Origin: UTCFX2 sp963788305
GTDB lineage: Bacteria > Chloroflexota > Anaerolineae > Anaerolineales > UBA4823
Direction: 5' to 3'
Length of the DNA: 64,000 bases
NCBI GenBank assembly: GCA_963788305.1
Contig: CAWBGK010000005.1
Location: forward strand, 1 to 64,000
Shown: positions 40,465 to 51,327 of the stretch, piece by piece
Numbering within the stretch: the first letter of the stretch is position 1
Layout: the number at the start of each line of letters is the position of its first letter
Made by a program: the position numbers and the translations under genes
The notes under the pieces: model-generated
Told to the model about the DNA's origin: nothing
Database searches by the model: none
Seen by the model: only the letters and a program-made list of their open reading frames with translations

Positions 40465-41617
40465 ATGTCTAAAACTAATAGCACTCCCAGGATAGCTTTG
40501 GATATTTGGAAAGCTGGGATCCCAAACCCACGTGGGATGGTGACTTATCGCCGCCTCTTCGCCAAAGCTTGTAATTTTCTGTCAGAAGCAAGTGAAATCT
40601 CCCTGACTTTTGCAGGTGCATCTTCTGACCGTGCCTGGCTATTTACAGAAGGGATTAAAGAGCAAGACGACTTTCGATTATTCCATTTTCCAGGCCGACT
40701 GGAGCGCGTCGCTGTACATTTTCATATTCTCCCATGGGGAAAATTCCTTGGAAAACCTGACATTTATCATTCGGCTACCTGGTATCCACTTCGGAGCGGG
40801 CATATGCAGGTAATTGGCACGCTGGTTGATTTTGTGCCCATACGGTTGCCTGAGTTCGTACCTTTGGAGTTAGTTCAAAAACAGGTTAACTGGTGCAAGT
40901 GGGCTGCCAGGCATCCTGAAGCAAGGTGGATCGCTATCTCAGGCCAAACCAGAAACGACGCTCTCGAATTAGCACGATTGAATAAGGACCAGGTGGTTTC
41001 AATCAATCTTTGCGCGGATGAAGACATGTTCTCTATACCGCCGGGAGAAGAAATCCTTTCAACAATAAACTCCCTGAATATCCAACAACCCTATTTATTA
41101 TGCGTCAACACGCTCACCTTGCGCAAGAACCATATCCGCTTGTTGGAAGCCTGGGAAACCGGAAAATTCAGTGAGAACGGTTGGACACTTGTATTAGTTG
41201 GAGCTGCTGATGGGACATCCTCTAGCCGAGAAGCTTATAAAAGGCAAGTACAAAGGAGTGATCTGGTTGGGGTATCTGCCCAGGCAGCAGTTGGTCCATC
41301 TCTATTATGGCTGCGAGGCAGTGTTGAATCCATCACTTTATGAGGGTTTTGGACTTTCGATTGCTGAAGCTGTGGTTGCCGGTAAACCGGTTCTTGTTTC
41401 ACAACGTTCACCGATGGCTGAGATTGCCAGACATGGTGCCATCCTGATTGATCCATGCGATACCCAAAGCCTTTATCAGGGACTTACGAGGATGATCCAT
41501 GAATTTGAATTCAGGCAAGAACTTGCGGAATATAACTGGTCCCAAAGGGACAAGTTTTCTATCCAACGTTTATCTGCCGACTTGTTGAACGCTTACAGAT
41601 TGTTTCTCAAAGGTTAG
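40465..41617 (+). CDS. Glycosyltransferase family 1/4, GT-B fold (frameshifted)
   Basis: About 384 residues. The N-terminal acceptor domain ('IALDIWKAGIPNPRGMVTY', 'GTLVDFVPIRLPEFV', 'ARWIAISGQTRNDALELA') and donor domain ('YLLCVNTLTLRKNHIRLLE', 'WLGYLPRQQLVHLYYG', 'NPSLYEGFGLSIAEAVVAG') are present. One inserted base near 41265 breaks the frame in the loop between beta strands. ATG 40465 with AGGA upstream is preferred; the frame is open back to 40354, but that part overlaps pseudogene DNA. Last gene of the plus-strand exopolysaccharide arm. Confidence 0.84.
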
Positions 41618-41870
41618 ATCTTGTTCGAGTTTTTGATTTAAATTGAAGTCACTGATCCTTTCCGCTTAGAACTTGATGGTTGGTAGCAAAACCAGCTCGA
41701 CTATTACCAAACTGGCCGTAAAACAGACAAATTTGTCCGAATTTTGGGTGGGTTTTACGTGGATTTGAACGACCTATTACGTGTGTCCGCCTGAATATAA
41801 TATTTGAGAATCAATTTACATGAAATCCGATCCGAGATCAGCTGATGTAAGCAGAGCCGTTATAATCGGT

Positions 41871-42095
41871 TTAATGTTTACATGTGGCGCATGAACTAGT
41901 GCTGCAGTTCGCACAGCCACTTGATTTCCCTGCAACAATTTTTCCTCCACTTGCAGCAAAAAATACCGATATCGCCCGAGATGTATTTTGACTGTGACAA
42001 TTTTCGCATTGGATGGGATTATCTGCTTCGTTCATCACCCGCAGACGTTCGAATTTTTCATTACAATCCAAACAAAGATATTCATAGATAGGCAT
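41871..42095 (-). CDS. FmdB family zinc-ribbon protein
   Basis: About 74 residues beginning 'MPIYEYLCLDCNEKFE', with a second Cys pair in 'IQCENCHS', forming the four-Cys zinc ribbon of the FmdB/putative regulatory family. A Cys-rich tail ('CANCSTSSCATC') follows, as in many homologues. GAGGTG lies before the ATG at 42095. The family was named for a formamidase-linked regulator, but its actual role is unclear; small zinc-binding proteins of this type may act in translation or metal handling. Confidence 0.88.
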   Translation of the reverse strand: MPIYEYLCLDCNEKFERLRVMNEADNPIQCENCHSQNTSRAISVFFAASGGKIVAGKSSGCANCSTSSCATCKH

Positions 42096-42283
42096 TTTCA
42101 CCTCAATTATTTATATCCATCGATTTTATCTGTCGTGACCCTTTAAGGTCAATCCTCAAATTGACGACATCTGTTAATTCTTCACAAGAAATCAATTCTC
42201 AACGAATAATTCATCAAAGAAATCCATCGAAGACATTGAACTCCTTACATATCTAATGCCAGAATTCAGCGGCACCAATTCTT

Positions 42284-43780
42284 TCACCAATTCCTCAAGA
42301 AATCGACCAGCAGGCGTACTCCATAACCAGTTGCTCCGAAAGGTGTATAGGGAGTCTCATCTTTCTTTTCAATCATCGCCATCCCAGCCATATCGATATG
42401 AGCCCAAGGGTAATCGATGAATTGCTTCAGGAAATAAGCCGATGAGCCAACTCCCCCAGAACGACCGCCGGAATTTGCCATATCTGCAACAAGTGATTTT
42501 ATTTTCCTTGAATAATCTTCATAAAGAGGCATCAACCAGAGGCGCTCATTCATTCGTGAACCGCTTGCAATAAGCTTTTCCTGAAGCCAAACAGCATTGC
42601 TGAACAATCCAGCTGCTACCCATTCTCCCAATGCAGTTACGCATGCTCCTGTTAATGTCGCCATGTCAACAACCGCCTTTGGGTGGAACTGCTGCGCAAA
42701 AACAAGTGCATCTGAGAGGATCAGCCGACCTTCAGCATCAGTGCTGATAATCTCAATCGTTTTCCCATTGCTTGCTGTGATGATATCTGCTGGATGATAC
42801 GCGCCCCCTCCTGGCATATTCTCGGTACATGGTGCAATCGCGACGATATGCAGCGGTAAATTCAACTTTCCCACAACCTGCATAGCTCCCAAAACTGCAG
42901 CTGCACCTGCCATATCATCTTTCATATCCGACATCTTTTCCGCTGGCTTGATCGAAATCCCACCAGAATCGAATGTAATCCCTTTCCCGACCAGGACGAT
43001 GGTATCCAATTCTGTTCGATCAGGAGTTGTGTTCCAGCACGATGAAAGTGGGCGGCTCGAAGGCTGCTTTCCCAACAGCGAGAAATGCCCCCATTTTTCT
43101 TTCTGCTGCCCATTCACGATCTCCAACAGTAAGCTTCATATTGAACTCGGTCGAGATCTCTCTTGCGAGGTTTGCGAGAAAAGCTGGTGTGACAATATTG
43201 GGACCAAGGTTGACGATATCTCGCACCAAATATACTGCTTCACCTGGTATATTGTGCTACCTTCGCGCCCTCTTCGATTGGCCTGATTTTCTGCGGATCC
43301 ACCTCAACAAAAGTGATGGTCTCGATCGTGTCCCAGGGTTCTGGATATCGCTTAGGAGTTTTGTAAAGGCCAAGGATCGAACCTTCTCCAACTGCCTGAG
43401 CTGCATCAGATACATCTAATCCGCCAATTCCAGCACCGTGGACGATCGTGGCAACATTCTTGGCATTAAGCTCTCTCGCTTTTTTCATTGCAAAAGATGA
43501 CGCCTGACGAACGGTTTCAAGATCAAGGCTATGGAGTGGACCCAAACCAACGATCAACACTCGTTTTGCTGGGATTTCCCCACGTGGATAAATAATTCCC
43601 ACCTCTCCCAATTTTCCACGTATATCGCCATTCGCAATAATTTCGCGAATAGCACCTTTTAAAGCCAGATCTAATGAACCGGTTGCACCGCCAGGAACGG
43701 TCACGCCTTCAAATAAATTGACAATAATCGTGTCTGCGCTCGATTGAACGATATCTCCATGGAGTTATATTTATAATCAT
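42284..43780 (-). CDS. Leucyl aminopeptidase, M17 (frameshifted three times)
   Basis: A ~495-residue M17 aminopeptidase that removes N-terminal residues using two metal ions. Conserved blocks: 'GVTVPGGATGSLDLAL' in the N-terminal macro-like domain, then 'VGKGITFDSGGISIKP' (metal-binding Lys and Asp), 'DMKDDMAGAAAVLG', 'NMPGGGAYHPADI' and 'STDAEGRLILSDAL' (metal Asp and Glu; usually NTDAEGRL). Frame breaks near 43762, 43245 and 43025 each behave as one extra base, and the pieces join without loss. ATG 43780 has AGGAG eight bases upstream. Downstream of tex on the same strand with a ~100-bp gap. Probably general peptide turnover. Confidence 0.9.
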
Positions 43781-43883
43781 GGCTTTTCTCCTATCTAAAG
43801 TTGAAGTAACAGACTCTACGCCAGAAAGTTAATCGTGAACACTTCGGTGAAAAGAGTATTGAGACAATGCTTTTCATAAATTT

Positions 43884-46023
43884 CTATCGCTTGTCTGAAA
43901 TACGTAATCCAATCCTGCTGCGATCAACTTCAATATTTATGATTTCAACATCTACTACATCTCCTACTTTCAAAAGAAGACCTGCAGGCTTGTTGCTTCG
44001 ATGGAGAAGTCCATCCTGTTTAACACCTAAATCAATAAATGCACCAAAATCAACCACATTGCGTACTGTTCCTTTGAGATTCATCCCGATTACGAGATCA
44101 TCGATTTTTACTACATCACTTCGGAGCAATGGAACTGGGAGATCTTCTCGAGGATCTCGGCCTGGACGAACAAGCTGCTCAAGGATGTCCAGTAAGGTTG
44201 GCTCACCTAGCCCAAGTCCGCTTGATAAGGTCTTTTATCGAAGCATGTTCAAGCATAATAGCTAGTGATTCTTTCCTTTCCATTGAGGATAGAACTCATG
44301 GAAAGGCCAGCCTTTGACAAAATCGTTTCCGCAGCAGCATAGCTTTCCGGGTGGATCGCACTTGCATCTAAGGGATTCGAACCTCCTCTTACACGAAGGA
44401 AACCTGCAGCTTGTTCAAAAGCTTTTGGACCCATTCCGGAGACATTTGTCAGGGAACTCCGGTCGGGAAATGGACCAATTTTGTTTCTATGAGCGATGAT
44501 CTTTTCAGCAAGCTTTGGACCAACTCCTGCCACATAAGTGAGAAGTGCTGCCGAAGCCGTATTGAGGTCAACTCCGACTGAGTTTACAACATTCTCGACA
44601 ACCGAATCCAGTGCATTTGTTAGCTGGGTTTGATCCACATCATGCTGATAAAGACCTACCCCTATCGATTTTGGATCAATCTTCACCAATTCTGCCAATG
44701 GATCCTGAACCCGACGAGCGATGGAGACAGCTCCACGAATACTGACATCCAGATCAGGCAGCTCGGATCTGGCAAGCGAGCTAGCACTGTATACGCTGGC
44801 GCCTGCTTCATTGACCATCAAATAGTGAATTTTAGGCAAGCTTCGGATCAACTCGGCAACGAGCTGCTCGGTTTCACGAGATGCAGTACCATTTCCTATC
44901 GCGATCAGCGTGACAAGGTGCCTTCTTGCTAATCTTTCGAGGATTTCAAGAGCTTTTACCCATTCATTCTGCGGACCGTGGGGATAGATATTCGCAGTCT
45001 CTAATAACATCCCAGTCGGATCAACTACAGCGACTTTACAGCCTGTTCGAAAACCAGGATCCAGGCCTAGCACGACCTGACCAACAAGCGGCGGTTGGGT
45101 CAGCAAAGCGCGCAGGTTTTCAGCAAAAACGGTGATCGCATGGTTCTCGCTCTTTCTCTTTAATATTTCGCCGAACATCTCGCTCTATCGAAGGCAATAA
45201 CAACCGACCTGCTGCATCCTGAACTGCCAGCTCAAGTTGGTTGTTAAATCTTGATCGCTTATTTACCGGAAATATTCTTTCGATAATACTGCGCCAATCA
45301 TGTTCTAGGATTGCAATTTCAACTCTTAAGACTTTCTCCGCTTCACCGCGGTTCATCGCCAGGATTTGATATGGGCGAATTTTGTCCACCCGCATCTCGA
45401 AATTGTAGTAGCGTTCATAAATCCGCAGATCATCTGATGCTTCGGGTAACTTTGAACAATGCAGAGTCCCCCATTTGATCGCTTTCTCGCGGACCGACCG
45501 TCGGATATCAGAGTGTTCGCTGATCCACTCTGCAGCAATATCCCTCGCTCCAGCCCACGCATCGTTTGGTGTTGGGACATCCTCTGAAAGATATGCTTCT
45601 GCCAATAACTCCAATGATTCATCGAGTAGAGATTGGTGGATGATTAACTCCGCCAGGGGTTGGAGTCCGTGTTCCTTTGCAATTGAGGCGCGAGTCCTTC
45701 GCTTTGGTTTATACGGCGCATAAATATCTTCCAGCTCCGTCATAGTCGCAGTATGATCGATCTGAATTCGCAGCGGTTCGGTTAATTTCCCCTGCTCATC
45801 AATTGATTTCAGTACTACTGCGCGGCGCTGATCCAACGCCCGTAATTTTTCGAGGTTCATCAGAAAGTATTCGCAGCTGTGCATCATCTAATCCGCCAGT
45901 CGCTTCTTTTCGATAACGAGCAATAAACGGAATTGTATTCCCGAATCGATTAACTCAATGACCGCGGCTACCTGTTCCGGGTCGAACCGAAATAATCGCA
46001 GCAATATGTTCAACTATGTTCAT
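43884..46023 (-). CDS. tex: Tex-like RNA-binding transcription accessory protein (several frameshifts)
   Basis: A ~710-residue Tex/YqgF-fold protein. N-terminus 'MNIVEHIAAIISVRP', then 'NTIPFIARYRKEATGGLDD'. Helical region 'LEDIYAPYKPKRRTRASIA', YqgF RNase-H-like domain 'VVLGLDPGFRTGCKVAVVD', helix-hairpin-helix 'NTASAALLTYVAGVGPKLA' and C-terminal S1 domain 'IGMNLKGTVRNVVDFGAFI'. Breaks occur near 45988, 45951 (this one is a missing base), 45885, 45160 and twice between 44270 and 44130. All pieces occur in family order with nothing missing. Tex binds RNA and influences transcription and stress tolerance. Upstream of the aminopeptidase. Confidence 0.9.
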
Positions 46024-46092
46024 CACTGGTACTTCTCGTTTGTTTGAGAATAAATGTTACACAAAAATGATATGATGGGAGCCATTTTACAT

Positions 46093-46606
46093 CTACCAAC
46101 TATCATATCGAACAAGCTCAGATAGCGGTTTTCGCTCACGAATTTTTGGCGTATCCGCAGGATATCCAACAGGGGTGAAGAGAAGTGGTACAACATCGTC
46201 TGGAAGCTTCAAAATAGCTTTTGCTTCGGGTGCATTAAAAGCAGCAACCCAACATGATCCTAATCCGAGCGCAGTCGCCGCCAGGATAATATGATCCATT
46301 ACAATTGCCGCATCCACTTCTAGGTAGCTTCTGCTGTCATATCCACGCACCCAGCCCTCAGGTATCACTCCGCATACGCAAAGGAGAAAAGGAGCCTGAG
46401 AAAACCATACTGCGACCGTAAATTCTGCGCAGCTCTTCTTCTCTGCCGCTCGTGCGAATAACAATAATCTTAAAAGGTTGGTTGTTATGTGCAGTTGGTG
46501 CAATGCGAGCTGCTTCAAGAATTTTTTCAAGAAATTCATCACTAACTGGATCTGGTAGATATGCCCGAACACTACGACGATTTTGGATTAACTCGAAGAA
46601 ATCCAT
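46093..46606 (-). CDS. Nitroreductase family protein (frameshifted)
   Basis: A flavin-dependent nitroreductase-fold protein of ~170 residues. The N-terminal 'FFELIQNRRSVRAYLPDPV' and 'AARIAPTAHNNQPFKIIV' bind FMN, and the C-terminal 'AIVMDHIILAATALGLGSCW' and 'PVGYPADTP' complete the fold. One inserted base near 46385 separates them. ATG 46606 has GGAG nine bases upstream and matches the homologue start. Substrate unknown: members reduce nitro compounds, enones or flavins with NAD(P)H. Confidence 0.87.
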
Positions 46607-46850
46607 GGTTGCTTTCTCCATTCTCAAAGATGTTATATGATCATGAATTCATCATCCTGTAATAAATGCAGAAAAAGGTCAGTCATCCAAACAGAAATCA
46701 TTTTTCCATATTCATACGTCATAATTAAAATTTGAAAAAAATACCTGACAAAAATTCAAATCGATATTTTCCTGAACCCGAATTTAGACGAGATTGATTG
46801 GCAAAATGATTATACCAGCGGGCAGAATATGTTCCTCAAAATGCGTGGGT

Positions 46851-46856
46851 TATAAT
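46851..46856 (+). promoter_or_regulatory. -10 promoter element, predicted leaderless start of ABC transporter
   Basis: TATAAT ends seven bases before the ATG at 46864, placing the transcription start at or next to the start codon, with no room for a ribosome-binding site. Same geometry as at 20575-20588. Confidence 0.5.
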
Positions 46857-46863
46857 TCTCTCG

Positions 46864-47819
46864 ATGAAATCCATTGAACTAATTGGGTTAACTAAACGAT
46901 TTGGGTCGAGGTGTGCAGTTGAAAATCTTAACCTGGAAGTCTCTTCAGGCGAGATTTTTGGATTTGTCGGACCAAACGGCTCAGGCAAAACTACGACGAT
47001 CCGTATGATTGCTGGTTTACTCCTTCCTTCAAAAGGTAAGGTATTAGTCAATGGATTATCAGTTGAACAATCCCTTAAAGAGATAAAAGGTTTGATCGGT
47101 TACATGCCCGATCAATTCGGAGTTTATCCAGACGTGACCGTGTGGGAGTACCTCGATTTTTTCAGCGCGTGTTATAAAATTGAGGCTGCAAAACGGAATG
47201 GATTAATCGATGGATTATTGGAGCTCGTCGATCTATCTCACCGCCGCATGGATAAAGTAGATCAACTATCTCACGGCCTTAAACAACGTTTGAGTTTGGC
47301 GCGAACGCTCTTGCATGAACCGAAAATCCTGCTTTTAGACGAACCAGCTGCCGGCCTCGATCCTCGAGCTCGAGTTGAGATTCGTGCATTGCTGGCCGAA
47401 TTATCACGATATGGGCAAAACGATTTTCTTTTCTTCGCATATCCTTCCGGACGTAGCTGAGCTTTGCAGCAGAGTAGGAATAATCGAGGCAGGGGTATTG
47501 GTGGCTGTCGGCACCATGGATGAATTGAAATTCCTAACCCAACACCGGCGGAAAATCGAGCTGATAATCATAAGTAAAATGGATGAGTTGTTAGAACTTT
47601 TGAGCAACATAACTGGAGTTAAGAATATTATCTACCAGCAAGCTCATTCTCTGCCAGGGCGGATAAAGATCGATTTTGAATTTGAAGGTGGAGATTCGGA
47701 TCTGAGCGCGTTGCTTTCTAAGCTTTTTGAGGCTGAGATACCTCTTTATAAGCTTCTCAGAAAACGAACAGCAGCTGGAAGAAATCTTCTTGAGTGCAAC
47801 CAAAGGGATTGTATCGTGA
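46864..47819 (+). CDS. ABC transporter ATP-binding protein (two frameshifts)
   Basis: About 317 residues of an ABC-2-type exporter ATPase. Walker A 'GPNGSGKTT', Q-loop 'IGYMPDQFGVY', signature 'LSHGLKQRLSLAR', Walker B 'ILLLDEPAAGLDP', and after the break the H-loop 'FFSSHILPDVAELCSR'. An extra G in the GGG at 47413-47415 breaks the frame once. A second extra base near 47766 hides the true C-terminus 'EQQLEEIFLSATKGIVS', stop at 47817-47819. That stop overlaps the permease GTG. It powers export by the adjoining permease. Confidence 0.9.
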
Positions 47820-48719
47820 CAACCAGGATTACGATCCCAAGAATACTAAAGAATCCTCTCATCACAAAGGATTTGCGAACGCGAATGCGCGGATCAAGGA
47901 CTTTCCTCCTGATTTTCATCCACCTGATCGGACTTGGATTTGTGATGATTATTGGATTCCTGGTTTTTCAATCTGCGCTTACTTCTCCAGGTTCCCTGGA
48001 GCAGCGGCGATTTCTTTGGAAAAGCCTTGTTTGGTCTACTCGTATCGATGGAACTTGTTATGGTCAGTTTTGTTGCACCCGGGATGACCAGCGCTACGAT
48101 TTCTTCCGAACGTGAACACCAGACTTTTGACCTGCTAAAAATGACTCTATTATCTCCTTCAGACCTTATCCTTGGAAAATTCCTTCCAGGTTTGGGATTT
48201 GTTTTTTTATTACTCTTCACTTCAATCCCACTCCAGGGTCCAGCATACTTGATTGGCGGCGTCCTTTGGCAGGAGATTTTCATCGCCACACTTGTTCTGA
48301 TGATCACTGCTGCAGCATTTTGTGCACTTGGGATCCTTCTTTCCACCATGATCCACCGGACGATCATCGCTGCGACATTGACCTATGCTTTCTCAATTTT
48401 TCTGGTTTTTGGAATACCAATCATCACCCTGATCTTGATTTTTCTATTCGGAGCCACGGTCCCTGATGGACTTGAACATATGGTTCGAGGGAAGGAATCG
48501 TTGGTACTGACAGCAGGATGGCTTTTGCTCTCCCTCACTCCCCTGGGCGCAATCGTTGGCACAGAAGTCTTCTTCCTCAATCAAAACCAGCTTTTCATCG
48601 TCCAAATTCCATTGAGCAAGGATTTAATCTTTTCTGCACCTTCCCCTTGGATTCCTTACTTTCTAATGTGCAGCATATTCAGCATTGTTGCATTATGGTC
48701 GATGCTCACGGAAGGTTAA
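47816..48719 (+). CDS. ABC-2 type transporter permease (frameshifted)
   Basis: About 300 residues with six predicted helices. It begins at GTG 47816, overlapping the ATPase stop, with 'ILKNPLITKDLRTRMRGSR' before helix 1 ('FLLIFIHLIGLGFVMIIGF'). One extra T near 48010 breaks the frame; the second frame continues with 'FFGKALFGLLVSMELVMVSF' and the ABC-2 element 'ATISSEREHQTFDLLKMTLL'. Typical of export systems of the NatAB/drug-export class. Translationally coupled to the ATPase; substrate unknown. Confidence 0.84.
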
Positions 48720-48753
48720 ACAGGTTGATCATTAAAGGTTAGCGACCAAAATG

Positions 48754-48788
48754 AAAAATGACCTGAGAATATTCCAGATCATTTTTTT
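48754..48788. terminator. Bidirectional terminator between convergent genes
   Basis: An AT-rich stem of AAAAATGA with TCATTTTT, strengthened by inner CTG/CAG pairs, ends in a run of seven T on the plus strand and, read the other way, in a T run on the minus strand. It separates the ABC permease from the convergent lipoprotein gene. Confidence 0.65.
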
Positions 48789-48829
48789 ACACGTCAAAAA
48801 TTAGCTTCCTTGAAGGAAAGGTGGGTTTT

Positions 48830-49423
48830 TTATGGCAGGTTTTGGATTATTTCTTTTAGATCCTGGCTGGAAACCACCCTGGGAGTCCCTTCAGGCATCG
48901 GCAGGAGGTAATAGATGCTGCCGTTTCCTTCTTCTACAAAGCCAATTTTCTTATCTGCGGTTACCACCCTCCAGATAATCGAGCCATTTGAACACCATGG
49001 ACCTCTGTAAATATCCACCAACTCACCATTTTCTAGCTTTCGAAAAATAGGAGCGTATCCGATATCTTTAGAGAAGTGGATGCCTTCCACCCCACCACCA
49101 TTCGCGACAAATGCAACATCACCCTGATGGAGTCGCGAGGCAACGCACCCCCCAATTGGATAATAAATTGGAACTTGAAATGGATCCCATCCTGTTGCAA
49201 GTGTGGGAGCAACGGTTGGGACTACATCGGTGGGTGCAGGTATTGGTGTTATGGTTGGTGTTGCAACGATTTGAGTAATAAATTGGGTAATCAGCACAGT
49301 AGGTTGAACCACTTGCGGTGTTGATGCGATCTGGTTTGCTCTGCCAACGCAAGCTGAAAGAATAAATATAAAACTTAGAAACATCAGTAGAAGAATCCAG
49401 CCTGATCGCTTATAGTTATTCAT
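48830..49423 (-). CDS. Lipoprotein with Thr/Pro linker and SH3-like C-terminal domain (paralogue 1)
   Basis: 197 residues. Signal with lipobox 'FILSAC' (Cys ~25), a Val/Thr/Pro-rich spacer ('VLITQFITQIVATPTITPIP'), then a ~120-residue globular domain ('YYPIGGCVASRLHQGDVAFV', 'GPWCSNGSIIWRVVTADKKIG') with conserved Cys residues and a small beta-barrel pattern resembling bacterial SH3. It is a paralogue of the adjoining gene at 49460-50029. It probably sits on the outside of the membrane, reaching into the wall through its linker. Confidence 0.75.
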   Translation of the reverse strand: MNNYKRSGWILLLMFLSFIFILSACVGRANQIASTPQVVQPTVLITQFITQIVATPTITPIPAPTDVVPTVAPTLATGWDPFQVPIYYPIGGCVASRLHQGDVAFVANGGGVEGIHFSKDIGYAPIFRKLENGELVDIYRGPWCSNGSIIWRVVTADKKIGFVEEGNGSIYYLLPMPEGTPRVVSSQDLKEIIQNLP

Positions 49424-49459
49424 ACTTAGTTAACTCCTAAGATCCATCAAGAAAATGAG

Positions 49460-50029
49460 TTATTCGGAAGTTGGCCAGAGCCAATACGAATTCCCATCTC
49501 CTTCGGGTGTGTAACCAGTCGTTCCGTCAGCCATTCGCACGAACCAGACGATCCAGCCTCGGCTGCACCAGGGACCGTTAACAATCTCAAGCTTCGATCC
49601 CGGTTGAGCATAGGCAATTATTGTATCTGTTGATAAGTCTTGTCCAAAACGAATTCCATTTGGTCCGCCAACCAACGATACCATTGCTACATCGCCAACG
49701 TGCAGACGAGAAGCCACACAATCTTCAAGCGGGAAATAGATCGGTGCTGAAATCGGATCAAAAGTAGGTGAAGGAGTTGGTGGCTCAGGGGTGAAAGTTT
49801 TCGTTGCAGTAGGTGTAACTGGAATTGGAGTGGGAGGAATAATTTGGGTGATTACCTGTGTTACGATCAGGACTGGTGCTGTTGCAGTTTCTGCCTGAGT
49901 AGGTGAGACAATCTGGATGCAGCTGGTCAGCGCCAACATCAGGAAAATACCAAAAATAAATATCAGCAGTGCCTTTTTAAAGCTCGTTATAGATTTTATA
50001 TGGTTCACGGATATCTTCATCCCTTTCAT
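49460..50029 (-). CDS. Lipoprotein with Thr/Pro linker and SH3-like C-terminal domain (paralogue 2)
   Basis: About 189 residues with the same layout as its neighbour: lipobox 'LALTSC', spacer 'VTQVITQIIPPTPIPVTPT' and domain 'YFPLEDCVASRLHVGDVAMV' to 'GPWCSRGWIVWFVRMADGTTG'. The pair arose by tandem duplication. The frame opens at a TTG that overlaps the L,D-transpeptidase stop; ATG 50029 is chosen. Transcription with the transpeptidase is likely, so a cell-wall role is a reasonable inference. Confidence 0.76.
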   Translation of the reverse strand: MKGMKISVNHIKSITSFKKALLIFIFGIFLMLALTSCIQIVSPTQAETATAPVLIVTQVITQIIPPTPIPVTPTATKTFTPEPPTPSPTFDPISAPIYFPLEDCVASRLHVGDVAMVSLVGGPNGIRFGQDLSTDTIIAYAQPGSKLEIVNGPWCSRGWIVWFVRMADGTTGYTPEGDGNSYWLWPTSE

Positions 50030-50031
50030 TT

Positions 50032-51048
50032 TCAAGTCTTTGACTTGAAGACCGTAACAAGCGTCCCATGATCCGATTCGACGTAATCTTCCTCAACAGG
50101 CACGCTTGGCTCAGACCACCTGTAAATCCATTTTGCTGCTTCTGGAGTAAGATTGATGCAGCCATGACTTTGAGGTGTGCCATAATTGTTGTGCCAGTAA
50201 GTCCCATGAAATGAAACCCCGGTCCAGGAAATATAACACACCCATGGTACACCGGGGAGATCAAATTCATTGCCCTGCAAATTTGATGCCATATGCCGTG
50301 TCGGCTGCTTTCTCTCTATTTGGAAATCACCGATTGGCGTGTCGCCTTCAAAATAGCCGGTTGCAGTGGGTGTCGTAAACACAGGGCGGTTCCCTTCGAT
50401 GGCAACCAATTGCTGGCGGGTTAAGTCAATCTCTATCCGTTTTCCTTTGACACCCGGAGAAAGCGGTGTCAATTCCTCGGCCTTTATTTGGCGCAAATGT
50501 TGAGCTTCCACAAGGAATAATTCGTGATATCTCTCATCGAAAATCTGGTACCAGATTACACCGTTGATACCACTAAATGCATTTTGCACCCAATAGGTGC
50601 TTCCATAATAACACCTGTAGACACGCTTTCTTCCGCGTACGCCAGAAGACCATGCTTGAGTGAATGGTACGGATACTTCCGCAAGCATCCCCCCCGCTGG
50701 AACCTTAAGAACAGGCTGATTGAGTATATTCTCGACGGGTTGAACATATGCAGAATGCAGCCATCCATCGGGCGTACGCAGCCAGATGGGGTTGTGCATC
50801 GGAGTAGGGTCACCAACTTTTTCTTCTAACACTTCGATTACGGTGTCAGTATTGTAGAAACCTAATTCCTTGCTTGAAATTGAAGGCTGTTCGTAATACC
50901 TCAAAGAATAAATCGTACGACCCAAAGAAAATGAAGGGGGGCGCTGACTGTCCGGATCGCCGCCTGGAGGATAGTCACGGAAACCCAATCCGATGGATGC
51001 AGCTCCAAACAATTTAAGAAAATCTCGTCGGTTAAGATATGAACTCAT
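50032..51048 (-). CDS. L,D-transpeptidase (YkuD domain) with Tat signal
   Basis: About 338 residues. The N-terminus 'NRRDFLKLFGAASIGLGF' is a twin-arginine export signal. The middle region contains two beta-rich SH3-like segments ('GRTIYSLRYYEQPSISSKEL', 'YYGSTYWVQNAFSGING'). The C-terminal YkuD domain has the catalytic motif with His and Cys in 'GTYWHNNYGTPQSHGCINLT'. The family makes 3-3 cross-links in peptidoglycan or attaches proteins to it. ATG 51048 is preferred to the TTG at 51075. The downstream lipoprotein start overlaps its stop, suggesting one operon for envelope functions. Confidence 0.9.
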   Translation of the reverse strand: MSSYLNRRDFLKLFGAASIGLGFRDYPPGGDPDSQRPPSFSLGRTIYSLRYYEQPSISSKELGFYNTDTVIEVLEEKVGDPTPMHNPIWLRTPDGWLHSAYVQPVENILNQPVLKVPAGGMLAEVSVPFTQAWSSGVRGRKRVYRCYYGSTYWVQNAFSGINGVIWYQIFDERYHELFLVEAQHLRQIKAEELTPLSPGVKGKRIEIDLTRQQLVAIEGNRPVFTTPTATGYFEGDTPIGDFQIERKQPTRHMASNLQGNEFDLPGVPWVCYISWTGVSFHGTYWHNNYGTPQSHGCINLTPEAAKWIYRWSEPSVPVEEDYVESDHGTLVTVFKSKT

Positions 51049-51327
51049 AAAATATGAGGTCTCAATCCAATTCAAGATAGAATAGAAACCAGATCAGGAT
51101 TTCTATCATAGCATAGATGCTGAGTTCATGCAATTAACCAATCATTAACTGTAATTGAATAAGCCATCTCCACCAGCAGAATGGTAAAATAAGCCATTAC
51201 GATGAACAGGGGATTAACAATAATTTGGAGACATGAAGACATAATAAATTAGCATAACCGCCTGATGAACAAAGTTGACACGAAAATTACTGCATCAAAT
51301 CTGGCAAAATGTACATGGAGGGGATGA

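Noticed and set aside
41690..41760. CGTAAAAC...GTTTTACG inverted repeat between convergent genes
   Set aside because: Arms of eight bases with a long interior and no T-tract; not convincing as a terminator or transposon end.
41861..41876. A third plus-strand TATAAT-N7-ATG leaderless pattern
   Set aside because: The ATG at 41874 opens only six codons inside the 3' end of the FmdB gene, so this is a chance match or a promoter without a visible gene.
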